A stretch of DNA of 64,000 bases from Plumapathes pennacea (Eukaryota; Cnidaria; Anthozoa; Antipatharia; Myriopathidae): positions 14,726,001 through 14,790,000 of the forward strand of contig OZ038473.1 in assembly GCA_964036295.1 (NCBI GenBank), in the 5' to 3' direction. This document shows positions 1-11,727 of the stretch, in pieces. The first letter of the stretch is position 1. Each line of letters starts with the position of its first letter. Below the pieces are notes generated by a model. It searched no databases. It saw nothing but the letters and a program-made list of their open reading frames with translations, and was not told the DNA's origin. Made by a program: the position numbers and the translations under genes.

Positions 1-669
1 AAATGTGCAATCAGTATTCATGACTCGACCACTTGATGACAAATCACTGTTAAGAGCCTTGTTTCTGGATCAACTTGTGCGATTTTCAATTGAAGTGGAT
101 GCTGTGGTTTCACGCGCAATACACCCAACACTACTTTGTGTAAATTTAAGGTCTTCAAAAGCCATCAAGCAAAGCGAATGACCTGTTCATGGCGATATTG
201 GTCAATAAGCAGTGAATGGCGCCACTTAATCTGAACAGTTTATGGCTCAGTACACAACTTGACCTTTATGCTCCAACGAGCGTTTCGCTTCGTTCTTTTT
301 ACAGCTCCGGTAACAAAAGCTTATTTTGTTGGCGGTTTTTGCTGAGTGGCATCCACTTCAGTGGGTCTACCAGCTACACTAATAATAGATTAAACGACCA
401 ACGACCAACAGACAGAGCTTCATGGAACAAAATGCGAACAAAACCAACACCTTGAGGGTATCAATGTCCTTCAGCAAGAAAATGTGCTCCTTTTCATAAC
501 TTGGGTGATGTCACATGGCAAAAACACAACGGGCCATAGCCTCTTCACGCGGATACACTTCCAGTCGAAAACAGCAAACGTTCTTGATTTGTGTTCTCTT
601 GCAATCTCTAAAGTGCTGGAAAATCTTACGACTGCGGCCATTTCATATTTTGCCGACGAAGAAACCGCA

Positions 670-815
670 AAATAACTCTAACATAACGTCTGCGCCACAA
701 AATAAGCCTAACATAACGTCTACGCCACAAAATAAACCTAACATAACGTCTATGCCACAAAAACCTAACATAAACGTCTACGCCACAAAATAAACCTAAC
801 ATAACGTATACGCCA
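670..815. repeat. 30-bp minisatellite, about 5 copies
   Basis: A unit of about 30 bp containing cctaacataacgtctacgcc followed by acaaaataa is repeated about five times in tandem. Copies differ by single substitutions (tgcgcc, tacgcc, tatgcc), a shortened third copy and an inserted base in the fourth. Open frames crossing it on both strands are made by the repeat itself, so I do not treat them as genes. Confidence 0.9.
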
Positions 816-2463
816 GCAGCCGTAGTGCCTTGTGCTGAACAGCCGCTGTTACAGTACATATGACTCTCCGATTATTTACACCAAACCAGTTTAGTGCAGT
901 GTATACAAGATTTGGTTAGGGATCAGATTTGAGGATACATTTTGACATATCCTTTGAATTGAACAAAAAGTTGATAGCTCAATAAATTACGCGGGATTGT
1001 GGGTTGTACAGGAGGCTCCGCCCGAAATCGCTCCGTATCGTGTCTGAGGTATTTAAAGGGGGAGGGGTGGGGTGGTAGTCGCGATAGTGGAATACAAGTT
1101 TTTGAAGCTGTAGCACGACTACAAGACAATTCCTACAAATAGTAAATTTCTAATTCTAACTATATTTCTTTCAGGTATTCAAATCATCCAATGCTGAAGA
1201 TTGCTTCATAGTGTATAGCCGTAAAGTAACACACGCTCTGGTTGGCCTAGAAGTGATCAAGATCTGAGTCGATCTGAAGTGTCCCATAACCAAATTTTTC
1301 ACAAAATACGAAGATTGCTTATGGAGATTCTTGATTATTAGAAAGATTCGCAGCCTGATTGAGCAAGTCTTTAACATAATGCGGCGATTGATTATGGAGA
1401 TTTCTTGAACTCGACGAGTGTATAATGAGGACTTTCCTTCTTTTTTTTAGCAATGTGTTTTACTCACAAGATCTGTTCTGCTAAATTGAACGTCTCGATC
1501 GCGGGTTCTTTCATTCACACAAAAATGTCAGAGAGTAGCAAAGTAATTTAGTAGGGGAATAATGAAAGGAATTATAAAGGCTTAAACGTCTTGTTCCTTT
1601 GGATCAGAGACTATTTCTACTGGTTTAATGGCATAGGAAATTCTCGGAAAACGTCCGTTCCGTTTGTTTAATATCACAATCATGCATAAAATAAGAAAAG
1701 AAGTGAGCTACTTACCAGAGATAGATGCTCCGCCAAAGCAAGGTAAATTTATTCCATGGAACAGTGCTCTCCCTGGAGGACTTTCACTGCCTTGTTTCTC
1801 CATCTGCATAAAACAATTGAAGCAAAAAATACGAGCTCAACACCATAAACTGCTGATAGGGTGTTTTCGGCAATACATATGAGCCCCTCTCCCGCGAAAT
1901 CACATCACTCTCCCGAAGAGCTGGTTAGAATTCTTTCCTCTACGTAATAACATATGACATGAAATGACAAGTGTGTCATTTTGAATCGTTCATCAGCAAA
2001 CGTCGATTTTAGTTTACCAATCTAACCCCACCCCTGAGAGTCACGTCCCTCGACTAAAAGTAAGCCCTAGTCCCCGACATGACTCTCACGTCTAAATATG
2101 TGTTGAGGATTTGGACACAAATGTGTCGTCTGGGGTAGGGTCATGTCTCCTGAGTCGCATTCACATGTGTAAAATACATGTATAGGGTTTGTGACAGTAA
2201 CTTGCCACTAGTTCAAAACATTAAGTTGAAAACAGGAGTTTGCTAGTCATCCATTTGCCAAATAAAATTAAGTATCCTTGAAAAAGTTTAATCTTAATCA
2301 AAACGAAGTGTTTTTCACCACTTAAAGTGCAGATATTTTGATGTCTGTCCTGGGGGTCCAAGGTGAAAGTTAGATGCATTTTTCGGCTGATCTGATTTCG
2401 CTTTCGCGTGACCATTCGAGTTCACACACGCTCAATGCACGTTTCATATTCCCAGCGTAAACA

Positions 2464-2717
2464 ACATCGAACAACTTTACATAAAACATGCTGTACAAAA
2501 AGATTCGTTCTGTTCAGCGTCAGTTTCCTCTAATTGAAACCACTATAAACTGTTTATAGTGCAACGTCTTTAAGCTTTGAGGGACAACACACATCGAACA
2601 ACTTTACATAAAACATGCTGTACAAAAAGATTCGTTCTGTTCAGCGTCAGTTTCCTCTAATTGAAACCACTATAAACTGTTTATAGTGCAACGTCTTTAA
2701 GCTTTGAGGGACAACAC
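2464..2717. repeat. Perfect 127-bp tandem duplication with internal palindrome
   Basis: Positions 2464-2590 and 2591-2717 appear identical over 127 bp. Each copy carries a palindrome, cactataaa-ctg-tttatagtg, with a 9-bp stem and 3-base loop. No coding frame is supported. The lack of divergence implies either a recent duplication or an assembly artefact. Confidence 0.9.
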
Positions 2718-5700
2718 AGTTTCTCAATGAAATTCTCTTTAACTCAGTATCTTCGAGCGTGAAACTGAAACAGGGAACTTCTGGCAGACTTTGTGGTTTC
2801 TCGGGATCGACTGCTTTATGTAAGAGAAAACTTGTTTAGAACCAGCAGGAGGAAACACCTTTAGCTTTAAATCCGCAAACTTAACTTTCACCACTCGCGT
2901 AAAAAAGAAATAATGACGTGGTAATCAAATTAGGAGACTAACGCGAAGAACACTCCAGGATATTTATAACCAAATTACGGATTAATTAAATTATCGGCTT
3001 AGAATATTGGGTTGGACAGATTACCGAGGTATGGACACTAGATTTGTCCAGCCTCAAAATGCAATCCTCTTTACAGGGAAATCTGCAAATTCTGCATTTC
3101 ACCCTGACACATGCAGAGAAGTCAATAGGATGAGAACCGTCCCTTCCTGATTTCCATTCTTTGCATTCTGACGGCATTGTTGCGGCTTTTCATCAAATTA
3201 GCAGTCAATTTATCAATGCCCGCACGCTGTCCGACCCTCCCCAAAGCAATTAAGTGAGCTCGCCGCCACGCAAATTAATGGCTACGCCCTATTAGTTTGC
3301 ACTTATTGACGTCAGTACTACCAAAGTCCACCCCTCTCCAGCCGGAAGTCACTTTTAATAACATTCGAGGCGAACGAAACAGCATTTCGGAAATCCTGTA
3401 TTCAAACCAGAAGCAAGCCCTTTCCTGTTTTAAGCGCAATTTCAACTTTATAGTAAGTTAGAGTCCGTTTGGGTCAGTGCCGGTGACAGAAACAGCACCA
3501 TCCACTCAGAACTGGAGTTTGTTGTTATGAATTTTTGGCGTTGGGTGGCGGTACAACAACATAAGGTCAAGCTTTTCCTGAATGATGAGGTGCAATTATC
3601 AAACATAGTTTATTCAAAACATTATTCAGTAGCGGCACATTTGGGGCGTGGTAGGTGCGAGGCTTGCGCCATTTCCTGTAGTGCTTCAGCGTTTCTGGAT
3701 CAACCGCAGTGCACTCGACAGCTGAAGGTTACGAACAAACAAGGGCGTGTTCGGCTCGGCAAATGGCTGTCAGCTGCGAGATGCGCGATAAAACACGAGC
3801 AAGGCCGGTTTTTAATGTAAATTCTAAATTCGGAACAGATCTATCATTCTTGGCCCCTTGGCCTCTTTGTTTGTCTTGGGCGTGTCCGAAACCATTAAGC
3901 CATCCAATATCGCCCGATGAATTAACCGCGGTTCACGGGCAGGAAATGCTTTATCGAAGACCTTGCCCGCGCAAGCGTTTGGCGAGACTGAGTGCTTGGC
4001 TCTCCACAGAGGGCAAGAGGCCCGATGACTACATTAGAAAAGTTTGTCTCAGAACCTGAGCAAGCCAGTAGTCATGACAGGCTATCAACTGCCGATCAGT
4101 AAACAAGCAAAGTGAGACATAAACTGGAGGCAGCGATTTTATCAACAGCATAAAGACCTTGAGTGACCTCAGTACATATACGACAAGATACTAAGTCGGC
4201 CGACTAATTCATTTTGATTGCCCAACGCGACAAGTGTTCAACCGAGGAAACGGCACAGCATAGTTTTGTACAATCGTTTCAAGCATTTCCATGACCAAGC
4301 CGTTGACTTGTGCACAGTTGATATTCAATTTGTGATGAGTTGTGTTGAATTCAGTGGACACCAAAAGAGTCGGCCGCACAGCGACACTATAAAATTCGAA
4401 CTACAGTAACTTGTGTAACAAATGATTTTACCAGTTTTCCCACCTCTCTTGTTCACTCATTCGGCTTTCTTCTCTTCTCGTTCTTCAGTGTTGCTACTTT
4501 CTCTGTGCTACATTGTTTTCGGACGGCTACTGCCTTCACGTTTCGGTTCCTATATCTGTTTTAACATCGCTATACTCAACATCATTAAAACAGACATTTG
4601 CGTGCCTTCCCGGCTCTTTATCGTCTTCGTTGTGTTATCACCATATCGTGTGTGAAACAGATATGGCCATTAGCAGCAATGATATGATACAAGATACTAG
4701 CACGCGTCAAAGGACCACGTAAACCTAATCGAGCAAAGCCATGGCACAGTTCTTTACCTCTGCCTTCTTCTCTCTTTACCTATCACACCTTCGATTACAG
4801 TAATTCAAGTGATTTCCAAGACCTGAAATTGCCTCAAGACACTGACACTCATGTCCGGCTTGATGATATCAAAAATGAGATGAAAAAGATGTCAAGATAC
4901 GAAACTTTCTGAGTTTTACCTTTATGTACTTTTCCCCCTTTCGTTCTAGTATTTGCGTTTTTCAATTGTTTTATATTATTTTCATCTTGTTTTTTAGTTC
5001 TTTTTTTTTCTCACGATCGATACTTTTCGACCTGTTTTTAATAGTACACTTAAAATTTAAATTCCACCATAGTCGCATCGTTCGAAATGCCGGGCGTATT
5101 CGCTTACACTTTCATCGTCCAGTTAGTACGAAGTAATCAGAAAACCCTGTACGCTTCCGGACATTTCTATTTGACCTGAATTGCTTCGGGCCGGAAAAAT
5201 TAAGAAGTGGCAAAATATCTGTGTTTCCTGTATATGATAATGGAACTCAAAGGATACACAAAACGCTGGACTAGCTGGCACCTACATACAAACAAAGCAG
5301 CATCGAGCTGCCACAGAATGTTTACTGATGCTCTCAGCAAAACAGTGCAAAAGATACGACCCTGTTAGTCCCTTAATGGCCCGGAACACGAACTCGGCCC
5401 TGAAATCCTTTCGGGTTTGGAATTGTTTTACACAGGCGTGGTGCGAAGCAAACCTAAAAAATATGCAAAGCGAGGTGAAACACGGCTGCACGAGGAAAAG
5501 ATGAAATGTCTGATTACAGTCAAGTCTTTTATCAGGTACTTCAAACAGTGCTACTTTGCTTGGAAAACGTTTTATTCGTTTATTAGTACATTCTTGCTTT
5601 TACTGGTTCCTGACATTAGAAACGTTTGAACACTTGTCAAGGCATGTTTTTGTGGAAGTCTGTTTTATCAGAAAATTTGCTTTTCTTTGTCAGAAATGAA

Positions 5701-5883
5701 ATAGGAACGACGGATGCAAAAGGTTACGCGCAAAACGCCGTGGTCACGACTTTTCTATTCGGCATTTATAATTGGGCGTCGTTATTTTTCAGTGTACAAA
5801 ACCTGAAAGACAACATTACGGAGTACTTAGAAAACGACCTTGTTGAGAGTGCGTAGTTTTCGATCCTGCCTTTTCTACATTCT

Positions 5884-6122
5884 GGGCCCGGTTTTTCGAA
5901 AGCCGACTAAGCTAATCCAGGATTAACGAAATTCTTTCTCTCGACCCCTCTGCCAATAAACCGCAGGGTTTTGTTCGAAGATGAACTATAAGCTTGTTCC
6001 AGCTTAAAAACGCATAAATGAAGTTGTTGTGAACGAAACCTTCACATTTTTAGGCATATAAATGACATGAAAGTTTAGACCTAATCCAGGATTAGCCTAA
6101 TCGTGCTTGAAAAACCGGGCCC
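5884..6122. mobile_element. MITE-like element with GGGCCC terminal inverted repeats (copy 1)
   Basis: The left end starts gggcccggtttttcgaaagc and the right end, reverse-complemented, starts gggcccggtttttcaagc. The similarity continues inward through a motif close to taatccaggatta, giving an imperfect terminal inverted repeat of roughly 45 bp. The element is about 239 bp with no coding capacity. A related copy sits at 48416-48644 inside an eIF3a intron. These are features of a non-autonomous DNA transposon. I could not identify a clear target-site duplication. Confidence 0.75.
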
Positions 6123-8276
6123 TAAGTGTCGCAAAGAGCCTTTCTGGAACAGCTCATACTCGCAGCAGACTTAATGGGTATTCCTTGACATTCAACTTGT
6201 TATGCACATATGAAGCTATCCTTAATGTTAGCTCGGTTGCATTGCACAGCCATCAGTACAGAATTGGAATAAAGGATTAAAGTCACATCACATGAAGTCC
6301 AAAAATACTGTTTTCCTACTTTACTGTGTAACTAGACGTACATGCTTCGCAGCAGACAAGCGAGTGTTGATTTCTTTGGCGAGGTCATTTAGGCTCAGAT
6401 GAAATGATAAGGTGAAGAAAGGACGGGTCTCATTTGGAATTTTTATCGCCTAGAAACGTCCATCAACTGCAGGCTACATGTGTGGGTTTCACTGATCTGC
6501 CTCCCACCTTCCAGCTGTGTACGTGATGATTATGTAGTGATTTAGACGAAATAAAACAATACAGAAAAAAGGAAAAAATAGCCATGCTCGACTTGTGATC
6601 AAGTTATATGGAGCAATACATCCGCCTAGCCGCAACAGTTCACGAACTTATTTTCTCGTGGCGTTTTGTAAGGTGTTTTTCTTTTTGGAAGCTAATTGTT
6701 TATAATTAAAACGTTATCGTTGAATGTGTGTGAGAATTTCAGTCACTCACATAACAATTATTGTGCGGTAAGTTAAATCGCAAGCATGTGCGTCAGAGGA
6801 GTGTCGATAACAGACTTGGACAGCTCCTTGCCCAAACTGGCGTCAGACAAATTAGTCCTTTCTGTATTTTCTAATAACTATGACAGAAATCTAAAACTTG
6901 TATCAGCACTTTACTTCATTCTTCTGACTTAGCTAAGAGGCCACCACGTTCTCATTAGAGCTCTTAATTAAGTTCCTCCAATCGAAGTTTTTGAAAGATA
7001 TTTCCGCAATACACGAGGAAATGTGATCCCCTGCTCCTTATTTCTGATGGAATAAACTGTGTGGACTGATTTGCCACAAGAACCTTGTTACTTTTTGTGT
7101 TCCTTGTATTCTCATATCCGATAATTCAGCTGAAAGTGTATAACAGCTATTTCCCTCTTTCCTTTATCTCTCTTTGAAACCAGCCAAAACATACTCATAA
7201 TTCCAATTTGTTGGTATTTGGGCAGGGAATTGACGCAAATCTACCGCAGGTTTGGTCGGCTATAATTGCTTTCCCGCCCGTGCACTGCAATCTTTCACCC
7301 AAGAACCGTGCTATCAATTCCCGTCTGTTGTAAGTGCACAGATAAACCACTGCAGCTAGACGCCATGGCGCTACACATTTACGATGATATTCAGACATTT
7401 GGTTTGATTTGAATTCCTTTATCAATTCCTTCATCAGTCTTTGTTGGTTTCATTGTCACTCGTTTTTTAGCACTTTCACTTTTTGTTCTTATTTCCTTAG
7501 CGTGCAACACTTTCACTTTGTGTAAAGTACAAGTTCGATACAAGTCTTTCACTATTTGACTCCAGCGATTTACTAAACGTAATTATGAAGAAGTTCTTTA
7601 CACGAAGATGGCCAAAGATTAAGAAGAATCTGTCATTTTTGTGGAACACAGAGAACAGTATGCTCTGTTCATTTTTCTACAGTATACTGATCAGTACAGC
7701 AAGAGATTTTAACTGCAAACATTCACTACAAGGCACAAGACTCGGAACTACACAGGGCATACTAAGAGAGAAATATTGCCGCGTAATAAAGCTTCCATGA
7801 GGACAATAATTTCGTGGCAGTAGAAAGGGACAATTGGCTGAACTGCGCAGAGCCACAGACTGCACTCTAACCAACACACCATTCAGTTCTTCAGGTGTAA
7901 ACGTGTTACATATTGTGTTCATGGCATGTATGTCAGGTTCTTTCAAGATTTTCCCTTAGTTTCTTATTGGACTTGTTTGATTTACTGTGAGGTTTTCGGT
8001 TCTGTGCTTTTAATAAGATTATAGATTATTACTTTACTGAGAATGCTACCACTGGTTATCCCGACTGCCTCGTATTATTTTCTCGTCTTCTTTGTAACGT
8101 TGTCTTTGTATTTAGTAACAATAAATGTAAAGCTTGCCAACTCTTATGTATCAACCTTTTGTAGTAATACTACTATAATTGTTTTGATCAGAAAATACGA
8201 TCTTAAATTTTACAACTTTTTTGCTGTGTGTCATGGCAGATTTCTGAACACACACAAACATTACACTATACTACAC

Positions 8277-8313
8277 TCTCTCGTCTCTTTCTCTCTCTCT
8301 CTCTCTTTCTTTC
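8277..8313. repeat. CT-rich microsatellite
   Basis: An uninterrupted pyrimidine run of ctctct and ctttctttct units. No gene is associated with it. Confidence 0.85.
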
Positions 8314-10585
8314 TTTCTGGATAACAACCTACTTTCTTACACTGATGGCCATCTACATTCACTTGTTCAAGGTTTTACAAGTTTAATTCCTTTTGATCTA
8401 TTGTGCGAGCCTTGGGGCTTGCTCTACTTTAAAGTGTAATCCAATTATGCTTAGTAAGCATCAGTGAATGTTCTCAAAAGTATAAGACTAAAAAGTACAC
8501 GCGTCTTTTGTTAAGTCAGTCTTTGAAAAGGTCCACAACAGCTGCTGCTATCCAACCACTAATTGGAAGCGACCATGTGAGTTAAAAGCCGGAAAAGCAA
8601 TCAATCGAACGAACGCGATATGGCGTCAGAAGACCAGCCTTCTAATGCACATGTTGAATAGCGGAGCGTTTAGAGGCGCCATTTGCAAACAAGAACACGC
8701 ATTCGATACGGGCGAGAGAAGAAGCTAATTTCTTAATTTGCACTTTGTACTTCTCTTGAAACATGTTTGTAGTGAGTAGAAACGTCTAAAGGCGTTTAGA
8801 ATAAAAATCTGCTCTGAGCCTGGGGACGCTTGACTTGCAAATAACTGTAAAATGGTTTGTTTATCTGCATTGTAGTTGAGGATGTGGTAACCACACAAAC
8901 ATTCTGCCCACGCTCACTGCGAAAAATGCGGGCAAGGATAAAACTAATGTAGAGATTACAGATTGAAGATTACACAATCAAGATACTGACCAATTCCAGC
9001 CTGAAAAAGAAAAGGCTGAAGTAAAAAAATCAAGTACAGCGACTTTATTAACACACACAATACAAAGTTATGAAATGTGTTTGAACGTGTTTTGACTTTT
9101 CACACTTGTTTGGGAAAAAAATCGACTGATATTAATTACATGTAGCTTTGATGCTTGGAAAAGAAGCAACCCCTTCAATTAATGCCTCTGTTCAAGTTGA
9201 AAACTTTGAATGATGTTTCACAACTAAGGTCTAAAACACCCTTTTGTTACGATATGGGGGTCCAGGTAATGTGAATTATCCATTACACTGGCTTAACACT
9301 TCTAGACAAAAGGCAAACTCGATGAATGCCGTGGGATCTTAATGACAAAAGCATGTGCATGATCCATACGTTTAAAAAGAGTAACATGCACCGTAAAGGG
9401 ATGGATTGACGCAAGGCCTGACTTTTGGTCGGCATTACATCAACGCATAGGAGGCGGACTTTTCGCCAAGTGACAAAGTATTCTTGTCTTCTTTTCCAAG
9501 TTTTGACACAGTACCATTTAGTGCCGCCTCATATCTGTGTAAGTCGCCATCAGAAGTAGTTCACTGATTCATATAAATAAAAGAGGGCATTATCAAAGTA
9601 CACAGTGTCTGACTGCTTTCTTTAGCTGACTGCGGTCTTTGTTTTACTGTCGCAAAGCGACTCAGCTTTTTTCCTCTTTTCTCTCGCATCTCCTGCCAAT
9701 TGAGCAATTGATTAGTAATAGGGCGACTGTTCTTGGCGACCAACAAAGTGTGTCAAAATTATCAAAAGCAATGTCACAGTTCAAAGTGAGTCATTATCTG
9801 GCTGTCAGGGACCCTTGTATATATCTGAAGAATCTTGAAAAAGATCTGGCAAAAGTGGACTGGCACACAGACAAGATGTCCTCACAGACTAAAAAGAAAA
9901 TCATTGAAAAAAAAAGAGCGAAGAATAAAACTCAAAATACCTGTTCATTGTTCTCTTGGTTTATTCTGTGTAACTATGATTAATTGGAAAGCCTAGCGTT
10001 TACATTCCTTTCTCTGAATAAGTCCTCTCTATATACAGAAGTGGGACGGAACAATGGCTTGGACTAAGATTACGAACTACACAATAAGATGGATAAGAGA
10101 ATCTAGGACGCGTATGCAACTATACAAAATCCATTGGACTACGATGAGGAGCAATCAATTTTGCGTTAAATTGTAATTCGCTGGTAATTAACTTGTGATG
10201 AAACCGTCCCAAAACTTACGGCTGCCTAATATAACAAAGAACAGATTTGGCTGTCTTTGACTCTTATGTCTTTCTCTTTTATATACACAAGCACTGATGT
10301 CCGTTTCCCGTAGTGGAACAGAATTAACAATACCATTAAAATCTTCGAGCAATCGCTCCGTCGAGGTCCAGAATGTGTCAAGTTCCTTCGTGTGGAGTGT
10401 GATTCGCCGCGCACGGCACCCCAGAGCTTTAGTTCCACCAGTGGAACTATTGCCGTTTACTCATTATCGATAACTGATAGAACAGAAGTTATCACTTAAA
10501 TATGAAATATACCTTGAAAACAGTGGGTTATTTGGCCGCGCAGTATGTCGTAGGAGAAATGGAAGGAAGGGTGTCCTTCAAAACA

Positions 10586-11727
10586 TTACAGCGCAGATTT
10601 CTCTGTTGTTTTCGGCTCTTCGGTATCTAATCTTTCCGTTTTGTCACCCTGGGATTCCTGCTTGAATCGCCTCCACTTGGCCCTGCGGTTTTGGAACCAC
10701 GTCTTGACTTGGCGCTCGGTCAGGCCGAGTACTTTTGATAACTGTTTACGCTCTGGGGGGGACAAGTATTTCTGACTCTCAAAGATCTTCTCCAATTCCA
10801 TCGTCTGCTCGTTAGAGAAGCGCACTTGGCCTCCTTTCTTCTTTTGTGGCTTGGGCAGGAAAAGATTCCACGCGCCTATGAATAATGAACAAGCAAGAGA
10901 ATTGTTCATTTAAGCTGCAATACTATGGCGTGAAAAGATTTTCGATTTCCTAATACCACGGAAGCGATTTCCGCTGGTGGGTAACTGAAGTATTCAACTG
11001 TCGAATAACATTAGGGAACAATGCTAAAAGTGATAGAGTACTTTTTTCTCGATAAGATTCCATAATTAACGAGATTTAGACAGATCCCTCTGTGTTCAAT
11101 GCCACTTTGATATTGTTTGGGGGATTTTTAAATCTAATCTATAAAATGCGCCCGGTGCCACAACAGAACGAACTTGCGTTAATCACAAGAGGTCGAATCC
11201 TTAAAGTCAGCAAGAGATTGTTTCAGAGACTTAAGAATCCGCGTTTATATTCTTATCACTCACTTCACAGCCAGCTAGACTGAGGCAACCTGTGGTTTTT
11301 CAGAAGAAGTCAAATCGAGCCTAATCCAGTGCTCAAAATCTCACAAGATACGCACCGCACACAAGCTGTTTAGCGCCGCTGTGTTCAAGAATAACAAGTC
11401 TAAAATTTTTACCCAAGAAGAAACTGAATTGTACTTACTGTGGTCATTGTACGCTTCGTAGACACTGGGGATGGAAGGCGCTTGGAAGCCACCAAAGCCC
11501 CGTGAGTACGGCGTGAAGGGGCTGTTGAGGTTGGGGTAAGTCCGAGGGGTTGGAAGATGGAACGCTGGAGAGATACACGGCGGCTTTGGTGCTTCACACA
11601 TCGTTGATGTACAGGCGACGGGTTGCGGTCTCTGAGATCCAGAGTTCAGAATGTCGTCGATGTAAAATGACGAAGAATTAAATTGAGGAAACATTGCGAG
11701 TCCTCTGTTCCAGTCGCAGTGTTGCAT
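10586..11727 (-). CDS. hhex: Hematopoietically expressed homeobox (Hhex/PRH) family transcription factor
   Basis: A nuclear DNA-binding regulator of the ANTP/NK-like class. I model two exons, 11439-11727 and 10586-10875, joined through a GTAAGT donor (phase 1) to an AG acceptor, giving 192 aa. Exon 1 carries a proline-rich N-terminus with the motif FYIDDIL at about residue 21, which corresponds to the Eh1-like repressor motif of Hex proteins. Exon 2 holds a complete homeodomain at about residues 109-168, preceded by [14 protein letters not shown] and containing the recognition helix [13 protein letters not shown]. The KGGQVRFSN prefix and YLSPPERK segment separate Hhex from other NK-like homeoboxes. 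The homeodomain is not interrupted by an intron. The acidic tail after the homeodomain is short. The start is the first ATG of exon 1 (MQHCDW). Family assignment is confident; function in this organism is inferred. Confidence 0.92.

Larger units (their letters stand above)
1..10585. other. Gene-poor AT-rich flank
   Basis: I see no convincing gene in this stretch. Open frames are all short (under about 120 codons), overlap one another on both strands, lack recognisable domains and lack paired splice sites that would extend them. The recognisable contents are a 30-bp minisatellite, a 127-bp perfect tandem duplication, a MITE-like inverted-repeat element and a CT-rich microsatellite, each listed separately. 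Distal regulatory DNA for the neighbouring homeobox gene is possible but cannot be shown from one sequence. Confidence 0.6.

Noticed and set aside
3527..4059. Two overlapping plus-strand frames of about 100 codons
   Set aside because: They overlap in different frames with no signature motif and no start context or conserved splice sites.
9639..9983. Plus-strand 114-codon open frame with a Lys-rich end
   Set aside because: No domain, no splice partners, and an opposite-strand frame overlaps it. Its composition follows the local AT bias.
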